The notes under the pieces were generated by a model. It was not told where the DNA came from, ran no database searches, and saw nothing but the letters and a program-made list of their open reading frames with translations. A stretch of 42,621 bases of DNA from Streptomyces sp. ADI95-17 (GTDB lineage: Bacteria; Actinomycetota; Actinomycetes; Streptomycetales; Streptomycetaceae), in contig NZ_ML123046.1 in assembly GCF_003846175.1 (NCBI RefSeq), forward strand, positions 461,747-504,367. Reading direction: 5' to 3'. Numbering within the stretch: position 1 is the first letter of the stretch; every line of letters starts with the position of its first letter. Both the position numbers and the translations under genes were made by a program. Shown here piece by piece: positions 8,701 to 16,780 of this stretch.

Positions 8701-9620
8701 CTGCCGACGGCACCATCACGGCCAACGACGCGCAGGGCAACCCGGTCCCGCCGGCCGTGCCGCAGCCGACCCCCGGGAATCCGGTGAACGCGGGCAACAC
8801 CACCATCTCCGTGGACCACGGCGGCGGCCACTCGGTCACCGTCCACGGCCCGAACGGCACCACGGTGACGGTCGGCAACAACGGCAGCACGACCGTAAGC
8901 AATGGCCCGATCCAGGCGAGTCACGGCCCGAACGGCATCAGCGGCAGCGTGGGCACCGTCAACCCGGTCCAGGTCAGCCAGGGCCCGGACGGCGTCACGA
9001 CCGTCAGTCAGAACGGTACGTCGGTGAGTACGGGCGGCAACGGCCCGACCACGGTCGGACCGCAGGGCGGGCCCGCCTCGGTCACCGTGAAACCGCCCAC
9101 GGGCCAGGACCCGGCCCAGGTCACCACCGCCGATGGCAGCACCACCAGCGTCCACGGCGACGGCACCGTCACCAAGTCGGCGCCCGCGGGAGCCGGCAGC
9201 CAGACGGTCAACACGGATGGTCCGGGCAACACCACGGTGACGGTCGGCGACAACGGCAGCACGACCGTAAGCAATGGCCCGATCCAGGCGAGTCACGGCC
9301 CGAACGGCATCAGCGGCAGCGTGGACCGTCAGTCAGAACGGTACGTCGGTGAGTACGGGCGGCAACGGCCCGACCACGGTCGGACCGCAGGGCGGGCCCG
9401 CCTCGGTCACCGTGAAACCGGCCGACGGAGCCAACCCGACGCAGGTCACCACCTCCGGCGGCAGCAGTACCACCCTGACGGGGAACGGCGCCCAGACGGA
9501 CGTCAACGGCACCAACACCGCGAACAGCACGATCAACAACGACGGCACCATCAGCAACAACGCCCCAGCGGGCCCCAACAGCACCGTCGTCACCGGAGCG
9601 AACGGCACCACCGCCGCTGA
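5712..9620 (+). CDS. Giant T7SS-associated repeat protein, N-terminal part (frameshifted)
   Basis: The ATG at 5712 follows AGGAG at 5701-5705, so the upstream TTG at 5706 is not needed. Residues about 1-230 are helical and match the N-terminus of putative T7SS-secreted proteins (GFGEDPTPGNPEAIRTLAKT). A strongly hydrophobic stretch follows at about 210-245 (EIIAGVIIGIVAVFFPVVGL and onward), with Gly-rich helices to about 400. From about 480 on the chain is Gly/Asn/Thr/Asp-rich with short GPDGTT- and TVNNNG-like units, suggesting a long beta-solenoid or fibre. Native frame is lost at about 9324: compared with an almost identical copy upstream, 47 bases are missing, and the last ~98 residues are out-of-frame Arg/His-rich sequence. 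The continuation lies in the next frame to 11757. Restoring two bases would give a single protein of 2,015 residues. Function is unknown; export by the adjacent EccC is inferred. Confidence 0.8.
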   Translation: MARRHATGWEVLGFGEDPTPGNPEAIRTLAKTYQELSDGAGEAVELLRDDGALRRGKGQAMDALKTRITKDLPGLLEKTRDSFRTAAGAYDEYANTLTTAQDLLDRAIDQGQEVAATAKTEVPALAADATPEQAETHQTQQGEVNAAKEALSAAEELGRMAQRVREEGSERATIILDDAAEQAIPARDFVKAFGDFLADNPLVEIIAGVIIGIVAVFFPVVGLILGAILFAVSVIRMVSQGKIDAGEIIIGLLTLVPGGVLLGGLGKIVGAAGKLAKFAPFLAKVGKGVGTASGAVSAALKNSTFIRKTIDPLAKGLVGLKSSPGLALGAKFAIDVTTEFSLGFLASGLTAWIDGKKFDAASAVKGAALGAATAGALTLFGGTKFATSIKDAFTTKGKFKSNIDKAFSVNSLGVVDGKFKPGNVLFNDTKGGQKTGFHGINGQTKSDPATGEVKTKVTTPDGAKTETKITPPGPKADQVEAPDDLPFGVPGPATSTTTTTPDGFTSTTANGTNTIKSPDGDVITSNGDTTTISTPVQGPTTKEQVLGGLGGEFAPAQSEKPALSTELGPNGGFTTSGPFGQVSKGPDGTTTFGSPGGDGGGPTPEFTVNNNTISTPNGLTLTDNGGSTTVGGGGLTTDNTNGVNSVFNGPQAGQPVATHNPADGNVDINFGNTTLNGNTGNPGGGFALPDGTQADVGNNGNVSVVNGDGGGQNVNLPPANAGGPVTFTDTNVSTSIPPAGGATITTPGGPATTLDHTGFTVNTGGPTPDTVQFNGPGNSLDVTPPGGQPQVSVGPDGSIATGNINTDGGGGGTATGGGGNVEFSPTDIKFSTPDGGTFTVNPQGQFDLNPSGTQPPVTVNPNGDIAVGPSGAAPVTFNGPDGTAVTTKPGGGLDVTPPGGQPQVSTGPDGGVSVNGITTDGNGGGTATGPGGKVDFSPLDIKFSAPDGTTFTINPNGKFHVDGISHGADGVTIGGSTTVHNDGSASIAHGDQEINVAADGTITANDAQGNPVPPAVPQPTPGNPVNAGNTTISVDHGGGHSVTVHGPNGTTVTVGNNGSTTVSNGPIQASHGPNGISGSVGTVNPVQVSQGPDGVTTVSQNGTSVSTGGNGPTTVGPQGGPASVTVKPPTGQDPAQVTTADGSTTSVHGDGTVTKSAPAGAGSQTVNTDGPGNTTVTVGDNGSTTVSNGPIQASHGPNGISGSVDRQSERYVGEYGRQRPDHGRTAGRARLGHRETGRRSQPDAGHHLRRQQYHPDGERRPDGRQRHQHREQHDQQRRHHQQQRPSGPQQHRRHRSERHHRR
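8049..8600 (+). repeat. Two diverged 70-residue repeat modules in the giant gene
   Basis: Modules starting at 8049 and 8388 (offset 339 bp, 113 codons) share LDVTPPGGQPQVS, then GPDG, TDG-GGGTATG, FSP-DIKFS-PDG and TFT(V/I)NP(Q/N)G(Q/K)F. The first 39 bases of each are essentially identical. These are in-frame internal duplications expanding the repeat region. Confidence 0.8.
8858..9420 (+). repeat. Near-identical duplicated block, second copy shortened by 47 bp
   Basis: The 95 bases at 8858-8952 recur at 9230-9324 with one visible mismatch, and 9000-9095 recurs at 9325-9420 without visible mismatch. In the second copy the 47 bases corresponding to 8953-8999 are absent. The 7-bp word ACCGTCA occurs at 8955 and again at 9000, 45 bp apart. 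An in-frame 45-bp slippage deletion between them plus a separate 2-bp loss therefore explains the gap, and the 2-bp loss causes the frameshift. Confidence 0.85.
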
Positions 9621-11757
9621 CAACAACGGCAACTTCAGCGTGGACAACACCGGCACCGTCACCAGCGGCCCGGTCACGATCACCTCCAACACCGACGCCA
9701 ACAACAACCCCGTGGCCACCTTCACCGACACCGGAGCCGGCGGTGCGCAGGCCGATGTCGGCACCAACGGCGTCGACACCCAGGGCGTCAGCACCACGGT
9801 CGACCCGGGCGGCGACGTCACCTTCACCCACCATCAGACACCCGGCGGTCCGGCCACGACCGTCAACTCGGGCCCCGACGGCACGATCACCGCACAGACC
9901 CCCGACGGGGCCGAGGCGAAGGTGCCGCCGCGCCCGAACCCCGCGGGTGGCGCACCGGCACCCGCACCGGCCCCCAGCACGATCACCAACAACAACGGCG
10001 CCACCGTCTCGTCGGACGGGCAGACCACCACGTTCACCGCCGACGGGTTCACGACCACCATCGGCAACGACGGCACCGGCCCGGCCACCACCACCGTCCA
10101 CCACGACTCCGGCGTCAGCCACACCGTCGACAACAACGGCCAGGCCACGGTCAACAACTCGCCGAGCGGCGCCGGCATCACCGGCACCAACACCCAGGTG
10201 ACGGTGAACACCCCGCAGCAGGAGGGCTGGGGCCTGTTCGGCAAACCGGACGTGACAGGTGGCCAGAACACCCTGTCCAACGGCCCGGACGGCCCCACGA
10301 TCACCACGCAGGGCGCCGACCCGATCCACGAGCCCGGCAGCACCGTCGTGCACGGTCCGAACGCGGGCGGACCCGAGGGCGAGTTCTCCGTCACGTACGG
10401 ACCGGCCACCGGCACCTTCGCGCCCGGCGGCGTCACCGGTCTCGGCCCCTCCGGCACTCACGTCGACCCGGCCACCAACCTTCCCGTCGACACGGCGGGC
10501 AACCCCATCGGCAACAACCCCGGCAACACCGCCATCAGCACCGTCACCGGCGACGGCAACAGCGGCATCACCGTGCCCACGCCCGGGGGCGGCCCCGTCG
10601 TGCACCACGACGGCTTCTTCGGCGGCAACACCGGCGTCGACACCAACAACAGCACCCTCGGCAAGAGCCCCGGCGACGTGGAGAACGCCGGTACGCCGGG
10701 CCAGAAGGCCGACATCCTGGACGGCCCGCACAACCCCTTCAATCGCGACCCCGCCCCGGGCCCCGAGACCTTCACGGTGGGCGGCAACGGCGGCGGGCCC
10801 TCCGCGGACGTCCCGGTCGGCGGCAAGGGCGACTCCACCGTCCACGGCGGCCCGTTCGACGTGAAGGCCAACGGCGACGGCTCCTTCGACGTGTCCGTGA
10901 CCGGCAGCAACCAGCCCGGCGACAAGGCCACCGTCGGGCCGGACGGCAGCCTCACCGGGCCCGGCGTGGCTCCGGCGGCGCAACCCGGAGCAGGGCAGGA
11001 AGGGCCCGCCAGACCCCCGCAGGTCACGTTCAGCAACAACACCACCGTCACCGGCGGGCAGGGCACTGTGCCCGTCGTCACCCCCGACGGGGGCGGCGCC
11101 ACCACCACCTTCGCCAACGGCGCCGCCACCACCACCGACCAGGCGGGCAACGTCACCATCACGCAGAACCCCGACGGCAGCACCGTGTTCAGCAACACCG
11201 CGGGCGGCGAGAACACCACGTTCACCGTCACCAAGGACGGCGTGGAAGGCACCGTCACCACGACCGACAACAACGGCAACCAGACCACGTTCGACGTCCT
11301 GGTCAACAACAACGGCTCGGTGCAGGTGAAGGACGCCAACGGCAAGACCCTCACCGAGGTCGACGCGAACGGCTCCTTCAACGAGCAGCACACCCCGATC
11401 CACGACTACCACGCCTACGCGGGTGGCCCCACCTCCGTCACCGAGCTCCATGAATACGGCTACGAGGCCCTCACCAGCATCCTCAAGGGCGCTGTCGCCC
11501 AAGCCGTCAGCGTCGGCTACGAGGTGGGCGCCAACGGCGCCGACGCTCAGACCACCCTGGAGAACGCGGGCATCAAACTCGGCTACGGCGTGGGCAATTC
11601 CCTGGCCGGCAAGAAGGTCGAGAACGACCACGGATTCAAGACCAAGGGACCTGAGGTGCCCCTCGCCTCGCTTCCCACGAAAACCATCGGCGCCGTCAAC
11701 TCCAACCAGGACATCGAATTGGCGAATCCGCCGGAAGAGGCCCCCATCAAGGTCTGA
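9274..11757 (+). CDS. Giant T7SS-associated repeat protein, C-terminal part (frame-shifted continuation)
   Basis: This frame carries the continuation of the 5712 gene. Genuine sequence begins at about 9326 (TVSQNGTSVSTGGNGPTTVG); the ATG at 9274 lies in a shadow stretch and has no ribosome-binding site, so independent translation is doubtful. About 700 residues of Gly/Asn/Thr-rich units follow, then a different C-terminal region of about 120 residues (from HDYHAYAGGPTSVTELHEYG to the end) that is less repetitive, partly helical with Gly zippers (LKGAVAQAVSVGYEVGANGA), and ends PPEEAPIKV. That terminus could be an anchoring, assembly or effector domain; I do not recognise it. The stop TGA at 11755 is also the first three bases of the ECF promoter for the WXG100-like gene. 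No immunity-like gene follows directly. Confidence 0.7.
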   Translation: MARSRRVTARTASAAAWTVSQNGTSVSTGGNGPTTVGPQGGPASVTVKPADGANPTQVTTSGGSSTTLTGNGAQTDVNGTNTANSTINNDGTISNNAPAGPNSTVVTGANGTTAADNNGNFSVDNTGTVTSGPVTITSNTDANNNPVATFTDTGAGGAQADVGTNGVDTQGVSTTVDPGGDVTFTHHQTPGGPATTVNSGPDGTITAQTPDGAEAKVPPRPNPAGGAPAPAPAPSTITNNNGATVSSDGQTTTFTADGFTTTIGNDGTGPATTTVHHDSGVSHTVDNNGQATVNNSPSGAGITGTNTQVTVNTPQQEGWGLFGKPDVTGGQNTLSNGPDGPTITTQGADPIHEPGSTVVHGPNAGGPEGEFSVTYGPATGTFAPGGVTGLGPSGTHVDPATNLPVDTAGNPIGNNPGNTAISTVTGDGNSGITVPTPGGGPVVHHDGFFGGNTGVDTNNSTLGKSPGDVENAGTPGQKADILDGPHNPFNRDPAPGPETFTVGGNGGGPSADVPVGGKGDSTVHGGPFDVKANGDGSFDVSVTGSNQPGDKATVGPDGSLTGPGVAPAAQPGAGQEGPARPPQVTFSNNTTVTGGQGTVPVVTPDGGGATTTFANGAATTTDQAGNVTITQNPDGSTVFSNTAGGENTTFTVTKDGVEGTVTTTDNNGNQTTFDVLVNNNGSVQVKDANGKTLTEVDANGSFNEQHTPIHDYHAYAGGPTSVTELHEYGYEALTSILKGAVAQAVSVGYEVGANGADAQTTLENAGIKLGYGVGNSLAGKKVENDHGFKTKGPEVPLASLPTKTIGAVNSNQDIELANPPEEAPIKV

Positions 11758-11781
11758 ACCGAATGGCCGCACCCGCCGTGT
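11755..11781 (+). promoter_or_regulatory. ECF promoter for the first WXG100-like gene
   Basis: TGAACC (11755-11760) overlaps the stop codon of the giant gene; 15 bases later CCGTGT (11776-11781) repeats the -10 box of the sigma gene promoter. The start codon is at 11856, giving a leader of about 70 bases. Confidence 0.75.
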
Positions 11782-11855
11782 GTAGGGCGCGGGTCCACGA
11801 AATGGTCCGTGAAAGACCCATCCGCACAACCGACTTGGAAACGGGAGACATTCCG

Positions 11856-12152
11856 ATGGCCGATTACATCGTCAACGACGAGAAGACCGGCGCCGCCGCC
11901 ACGCAGACCATGAACGAGTACGAGATCGCGGTCGCCCAGCTCAACAAGATCAAGGCCGATCTGGACGCGCTCACCGCCGACGGCTACAACACCCCCTCGG
12001 CGAGGAACGACTTCCAGCCCTTCGTGCAGGAGTACACGAACAACTACGGCAAGGTCACCGAAGGCCTCACGGGCATCTCCGAGTACATCAAGAAGTACGG
12101 CGAGGGCATGACCCAGTTCGACTCCGAGATGGGTTCCAGCCTCCGCAAGTGA
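11856..12152 (+). CDS. WXG100/ESAT-6-like small T7SS protein
   Basis: The ATG at 11856 follows GGGAG with good spacing; an upstream in-frame start lacks one. The 98-residue product MADYIVNDEK... has the WXG100 size and two predicted helices separated by a turn near residues 42-50 (ADGYNTPSAR), where the canonical Trp-X-Gly would be; here Trp is absent. The C-terminus ends QFDSEMGSSLRK, closely matching the tail region FDTKMGSSLKE of the second small protein at 17539-17868, so the two may be partners. A YxxxD/E export signal is not obvious. WXG100 proteins are dimeric substrates of EccC/EssC ATPases; that role is inferred from size, helical pattern and position between the giant gene and eccC. 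Confidence 0.75.
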   Translation: MADYIVNDEKTGAAATQTMNEYEIAVAQLNKIKADLDALTADGYNTPSARNDFQPFVQEYTNNYGKVTEGLTGISEYIKKYGEGMTQFDSEMGSSLRK

Positions 12153-12165
12153 TCCCGCGCGGACA

Positions 12166-12210
12166 CCGGCCGGGCCGGACCGGCTCCCTCTCCCGGTCCG
12201 GCCCGGCCGG
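12166..12210 (+). terminator. Strong hairpin between the WXG100-like gene and eccC
   Basis: A perfect 17-bp inverted repeat (12166-12182 with 12194-12210) encloses an 11-base loop, 13 bases after the small gene's stop and 56 bases before the eccC start. There is no T-tract, as usual in Streptomyces. It probably stabilises the small mRNA or lowers read-through so that the substrate is made in excess over the ATPase. Confidence 0.7.
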
Positions 12211-12265
12211 CATTCCCGCACCACTGGCAACCCCTGATGACCCCCGTGCCCAAGGAGCACTGACG

Positions 12266-15200
12266 ATGCGTCTGACCGTCACCGCCGTCGACCCGGAGCA
12301 GGGCCAGACCGCGGACATCATGATCGAGGCCGACCCCGAGGCCCCCGCGGGCGAGCTCGCCGAGCAACTGCACCGGCGGCTGCGCGGCGGCATCCCGAAA
12401 GCACCGCCCGTCCTGTACCACGGGTCCACCCCGCTCCCCGCCGACCAGCCGATGGCCGCCGCCGCCCTGCGCTCCGGCAGCCTGCTGTCCCTGGATTCCC
12501 CCGCACCCGAGGCGGGCCCGGAGCCGGATGGCGTGGTGGAACTGCGCGGCGTCGGCGGCGCCGACGCGGGAGTGGTGTTCCGGCTGCCGCCCGGCGACTA
12601 CGAGATCGGCTCCGCCGCGTCCTGCCGCATTCAGCTGCGTGCCGAAGGGCTCGCGAAGACGGCGGCGCGCCTGAAGGTGCACGCCGATTCCACCGCGACC
12701 GTACGTTCCGCCGACCAGGACGGCGTCACACGGGACGGCACCGAGGCGCGGGACTGGACCACATGGCCGCTCGGCGGCGTCCTCGCCGTCGGCCCGGCCC
12801 TGCTGGAACTGGCCGCGCCCTCCGTGCCCGACGCCGCCCTCCAGCCCTCCGACGACGGCGTGGGGCTCGACTACAACCGGCCGCCCCGGCTGCTGCCCCC
12901 GCCCGTCAACAACCGCTTCCAGCTCCCCGTGCCGCCCGGCAAACCCACCCGCAACAAGCTCCAACTCATATTGATCTTCGCTCCGTTGATGATGGCCGGC
13001 GTGTCGTTCGTCATCTTCAACAACCCCAGATTCCTGGTTTTCGGCTTCCTCTCCCCGGTCGTCGCCCTCCTCTCCCAGTTCTCCAACAAGCGCCGGGGCA
13101 AGGAGAGTTACGAGGATCAGCTCAAGGAGTACGAAGAGAAGAAGGCCGCACTGGAACAGGACGTGGACGAGGCGGTTCTCGCTGAACAGCACGCCCGGCG
13201 CCTCGCCGCCCCGGACCCGGCGTCGGCCCTCCTGATCGCCACCGGCCCGCGTCAGCGGCTGTGGGAGCGTCGTTGGCGCGACGGCGACTTCCTGCTGATG
13301 CGGCTCGGTGTCGCCGACCGCCCCGCCTACGTGGAGCTCCAGGACCCCGCCGAGCCGGAACACCGCCGCAGGGTCGACCGCACCACGCACGCCGTGCCCG
13401 TGACCGTGCCGCTGCGCGCCGCCGGCGTCATGGGCGTCGCCGGCGGTGCCACCGCCGAGCCGCTGGTGCGCTGGCTGATCGCCCAGGCCGCCGTCCTTCA
13501 CAGCCCCTCCGACCTGCGGATCTGTGTACTGTCCGGCACCAGTGGGGCGGACCGCTGGTCCTGGGTGCACTGGCTGCCGCACTGCGCGCCCCTCGGCGAG
13601 GACACCATCTCCCTGGTCGGCGCGAGCGCCGAGTCCGTGGGCCGTCGCATCGCCGAACTCACCGCCGTGATCGCCGCCCGGCAGGGGGCCGGCGACCGGG
13701 CACCACGCGGCGGCGCCGCGGGCGAGCCCGACGTCCTGGTCGTCCTCGACGGCGCCCGGAGACTGCGCTCCCTGCCCGGCGTCATCCAGATCCTCCGCGA
13801 CGGACCGGCCGTCGGCGTGTACGCGCTGTGCGTGGACGACGAGGCCCGGCTCCTGCCCGAGGAGTGCCGCGCCGTGGCCGTGGCCGGTCCGAAGTGGCTG
13901 CGCGCCGAGCAGGACAGCTCCGACCCCGTCGACGAGGTCCGCATGGACGCGCCGACCCGCTCCTGGTGCGTTGGCGTGGCCCGCGCGCTCGCGCCGATCC
14001 GCGACGTGGGCGACGACGCGGACGAGAACCTGCTGCCCGCCTCCGCCCGGCTCCTGGACGTACTCGGTCTCGAACCGCCCACCCCCGACGCCGTCGCCGC
14101 GCGCTGGGTGATTGCCGCCCGCAGCACCCGCGCCGTGCTCGGAGAGGGCGTGGACGGTCCGTTCGCCGTCGACCTGGCCGCCGACGGGCCGCACGGCCTG
14201 ATCGCGGGCACCACCGGATCCGGCAAGTCCGAACTGCTCCAGTCCCTCGTGGCGAGCCTCGCCGTCGCCAACCGGCCGGACGAGCTGAACTTCGTGCTCG
14301 TCGACTACAAGGGCGGCAGCGCCTTCGCCGAGTGCGAGGAGCTGCCGCACACCGTCGGCATGGTCACCGACCTGGACACCCACCTTGTGGAACGGGCCCT
14401 GGTGTCCCTCGGCGCCGAGCTGAAGCGGCGCGAGCACATCCTCGCGGAGGCCGGGGCCAAGGACATCGACGACTACACCGACAAGCGCACCCGCCATCCC
14501 GAACTCGCCCCCATGGCCCGGCTCGTCCTCGTCATCGACGAGTTCGCGTCAATGGTGCGGGAACTCCCCGACTTCGTCTCCGGACTCGTCAACATCGCCC
14601 AGCGGGGCCGCTCCCTCGGCATCCACCTGATCCTCGCCACCCAGCGGCCCTCCGGCGCGGTCACCGCCGACATCCGCGCCAACACCAACCTGCGGATCGC
14701 GCTGCGCACCACCGACACCGGCGAGAGCCGCGACATCATAGACGCCCCCGACTCCGGGCAGCTCTCGCCCCGCACCCCCGGCCGCGCCCACGCCAGGCTC
14801 GGCCACGCGGCGCTGCTGCCGTTCCAGACAGGCCGGATCGGTGGCCGCCGCCCCGACGCGTCGGCCACGGACGAGGACCGCCCGGCGCCGGTGCTCACCG
14901 AACTCCACTGGGAGGCCCTCGGCGCCCCGATGCCGAGGCTCCAGGCCCAGGAGGACACCTTCCAGCCGGTCACCGACCTGTCGGTGCTGGTCGACGCGGT
15001 ACGCGACGCGGCCACCCAGCTCTCCGTACCCCCCGCCCGCCGCCCCTGGCTGCCCCCGCTGCCCGGCATCCTCACCCTCGCCGACCTGCCGGCGCGGCCC
15101 GAGGCGGCCGAGGACGGGCGGCTCACCCCGGTGGCGTACGGCCTCGTGGACGTGCCCACCGAGCAGGCGCAGCGTCAACTCGCCTTCGACCTCGACGAGA

Positions 15201-16663
15201 TGGGCCATCTGTACATCATCGGATCGCCGCGCAGCGGCCGTTCCCAGGCGCTGCGGACCCTCGCCGCCGCACTCACCGGCGCGCACGGCTGCGCCGATGT
15301 CCACCTGTACGGACTCGACTGCGGCAACGGCGCCCTCCAGGCCCTCGGCGGGCTGCCGCACTGCGGTGCCGTGGTGGACCGGGGGCAGGTCGAGCGGGTG
15401 GCCCGCCTCCTGAACCGCCTGGTCGCCGAGGTCGGGCGGCGCCGTGAACTCCTCGGCAGGCGGGGCGTCGCCGACCTCACCGAGCTTCGCCGCGTCCTGC
15501 CCGGGCCGGAGCGGCCCCCGCACGTCCTGCTGCTCGTCGACCGGTTCGAGGCGTTCGAGCGGGACTTCGCCAACTATGACCAGGGCAGCCTGATGGACGC
15601 CATGACCTTGCTGATGCGCGAGGGCGCGAGTGTCGGCCTGCACCTGGTCCTGACCGGTGACCGCATCCTCGGCCAGAACCGGTTCTCCTCCAACACCGAG
15701 GACAAGCTGGTCCTGCGCCTCAACGACCGCACCGACTACTCCATGGTGGGCCTCCGCTCCCGCGACGTCCCCGAGGACCTCCCGGCCGGTCGCGGTGTCC
15801 TCGCCAAGGACACCAACAGCGCTCAGATCGCGTTGATCCCCGGCAGCGACGGCACCGGCGCCACCGGCGCCACCGGCGCGGGCCAGGCCCAGGCACTCGG
15901 CGTACTCGCCGAACGGGTCAGGGAACGCGACGCCGACGTGCCCGCCGAGCGCAGGCCGTTCCGCGTGGATGTCCTGCCCGACGAACTGGACTTCGCGGAC
16001 GCCCTCGCCCGCAGGCCGCACACCGTCTCCCCGCTGTGGGCGATGATCGGCGTCGGAGGCGACGAACTCGCCGCCATCGGCACCGACTTGTCGCAGGTGC
16101 CGTCCTTCGTGGTCGCCGGTCCGCCGAGGTCGGGCCGCAGCACGGTGCTGCTCACCATGGCGAAGTCGCTGACCGCGTCCGGCACGAAGATCGTGGTCAT
16201 CGCGCCGCGCAACTCGCCGCTGCGCCACCTCGTCGGACAGCCCGGTGTCGTGGAGGTCTTCACCGACGCCGATGTCGCGGTCGCCGACTTCCGCGCCGCA
16301 CTCGGCAAGGTGGACAGCCCCGCCGGAGCCATCCTCGTCGACGATGCCGAAATGATGATCAACTCCGAGCTCGACACCGACTTCGTCGCGCTCGCACGTG
16401 GCAGCGCCGGGGACGGCTGGGGCCTGATCATGGCCGGCAACAACGAGGCGCTGCTCGGCGGCATCGGCGGCTGGCAGGCCGCCGTACGCCGCAACCGCTG
16501 CGGCGCCCTGCTCGCGCCCCGCCTGATGGGCGACGGCGAACTCGTCGGCGCCCGTCTGCCACGCGGCCTGATGGGACAGGACAGCGAACCCGGCCGCGCC
16601 CACCTGCAGCTCGGCGACGGCCGCTTCACCACGGTCCGCGTGCCCGCGACGACGGTGGACTGA
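12266..16663 (+). CDS. eccC: FHA-containing EccC/EssC type VII secretion ATPase (FtsK/SpoIIIE)
   Basis: The ATG at 12266 is preceded by AAGGAG at 12252-12257. The 1,465-residue product has a Ubl-like N-terminal segment (about 1-76), an FHA-like domain (about 89-185, DYEIGSAASCRIQL), two membrane spans (about 231-250 and 255-271), then tandem FtsK/SpoIIIE ATPase domains. The first has intact Walker A GTTGSGKS (648-655) and Walker B LVLVIDEF with Asp758-Glu759. The second and third have degenerate P-loops, GSPRSGRS (986-993) and GPPRSGRS (1285-1292), with Arg for Lys, as is usual for the regulatory and substrate-binding domains of EccC/EssC. It is the motor that would export the WXG100-like proteins and probably the giant protein. 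The N-terminal FHA layout is closer to Firmicutes EssC than to mycobacterial EccC. Confidence 0.92.
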   Translation: MRLTVTAVDPEQGQTADIMIEADPEAPAGELAEQLHRRLRGGIPKAPPVLYHGSTPLPADQPMAAAALRSGSLLSLDSPAPEAGPEPDGVVELRGVGGADAGVVFRLPPGDYEIGSAASCRIQLRAEGLAKTAARLKVHADSTATVRSADQDGVTRDGTEARDWTTWPLGGVLAVGPALLELAAPSVPDAALQPSDDGVGLDYNRPPRLLPPPVNNRFQLPVPPGKPTRNKLQLILIFAPLMMAGVSFVIFNNPRFLVFGFLSPVVALLSQFSNKRRGKESYEDQLKEYEEKKAALEQDVDEAVLAEQHARRLAAPDPASALLIATGPRQRLWERRWRDGDFLLMRLGVADRPAYVELQDPAEPEHRRRVDRTTHAVPVTVPLRAAGVMGVAGGATAEPLVRWLIAQAAVLHSPSDLRICVLSGTSGADRWSWVHWLPHCAPLGEDTISLVGASAESVGRRIAELTAVIAARQGAGDRAPRGGAAGEPDVLVVLDGARRLRSLPGVIQILRDGPAVGVYALCVDDEARLLPEECRAVAVAGPKWLRAEQDSSDPVDEVRMDAPTRSWCVGVARALAPIRDVGDDADENLLPASARLLDVLGLEPPTPDAVAARWVIAARSTRAVLGEGVDGPFAVDLAADGPHGLIAGTTGSGKSELLQSLVASLAVANRPDELNFVLVDYKGGSAFAECEELPHTVGMVTDLDTHLVERALVSLGAELKRREHILAEAGAKDIDDYTDKRTRHPELAPMARLVLVIDEFASMVRELPDFVSGLVNIAQRGRSLGIHLILATQRPSGAVTADIRANTNLRIALRTTDTGESRDIIDAPDSGQLSPRTPGRAHARLGHAALLPFQTGRIGGRRPDASATDEDRPAPVLTELHWEALGAPMPRLQAQEDTFQPVTDLSVLVDAVRDAATQLSVPPARRPWLPPLPGILTLADLPARPEAAEDGRLTPVAYGLVDVPTEQAQRQLAFDLDEMGHLYIIGSPRSGRSQALRTLAAALTGAHGCADVHLYGLDCGNGALQALGGLPHCGAVVDRGQVERVARLLNRLVAEVGRRRELLGRRGVADLTELRRVLPGPERPPHVLLLVDRFEAFERDFANYDQGSLMDAMTLLMREGASVGLHLVLTGDRILGQNRFSSNTEDKLVLRLNDRTDYSMVGLRSRDVPEDLPAGRGVLAKDTNSAQIALIPGSDGTGATGATGAGQAQALGVLAERVRERDADVPAERRPFRVDVLPDELDFADALARRPHTVSPLWAMIGVGGDELAAIGTDLSQVPSFVVAGPPRSGRSTVLLTMAKSLTASGTKIVVIAPRNSPLRHLVGQPGVVEVFTDADVAVADFRAALGKVDSPAGAILVDDAEMMINSELDTDFVALARGSAGDGWGLIMAGNNEALLGGIGGWQAAVRRNRCGALLAPRLMGDGELVGARLPRGLMGQDSEPGRAHLQLGDGRFTTVRVPATTVD

Positions 16664-16780
16664 CCGACCGCACGGCGCACGGCACCACCGCGCACCGCAC
16701 CACAGAGCAAGGCCCGGCCTCCGCTCCCGTCCGGCCACCGGGGGAGCGGAGGCCTTCCGGCCTCCGGCACACGCGAAGAA

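Noticed and set aside
5670..9296. Very long minus-strand open frames (1,208 and 974 residues) opposite the giant gene, and another of 839 residues at 9310-11829
   Set aside because: They are mirror frames of a GC-rich, repetitive coding sequence. They have no ribosome-binding sites and no domain-like content, while the plus strand has the start, promoter and T7SS signature.
9274..9620. The overlap of the two halves of the giant gene as a programmed ribosomal frameshift
   Set aside because: No slippery heptamer is evident, and comparison with the upstream repeat copy shows a simple loss of bases, so a deletion or assembly error is the better explanation.
7100..11300. The dense short repeats of the giant gene as a CRISPR array or satellite DNA
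   Set aside because: Units vary in length and sequence, keep codon phase and translate into coherent Gly/Asn/Thr modules; there are no constant repeats with unique spacers.
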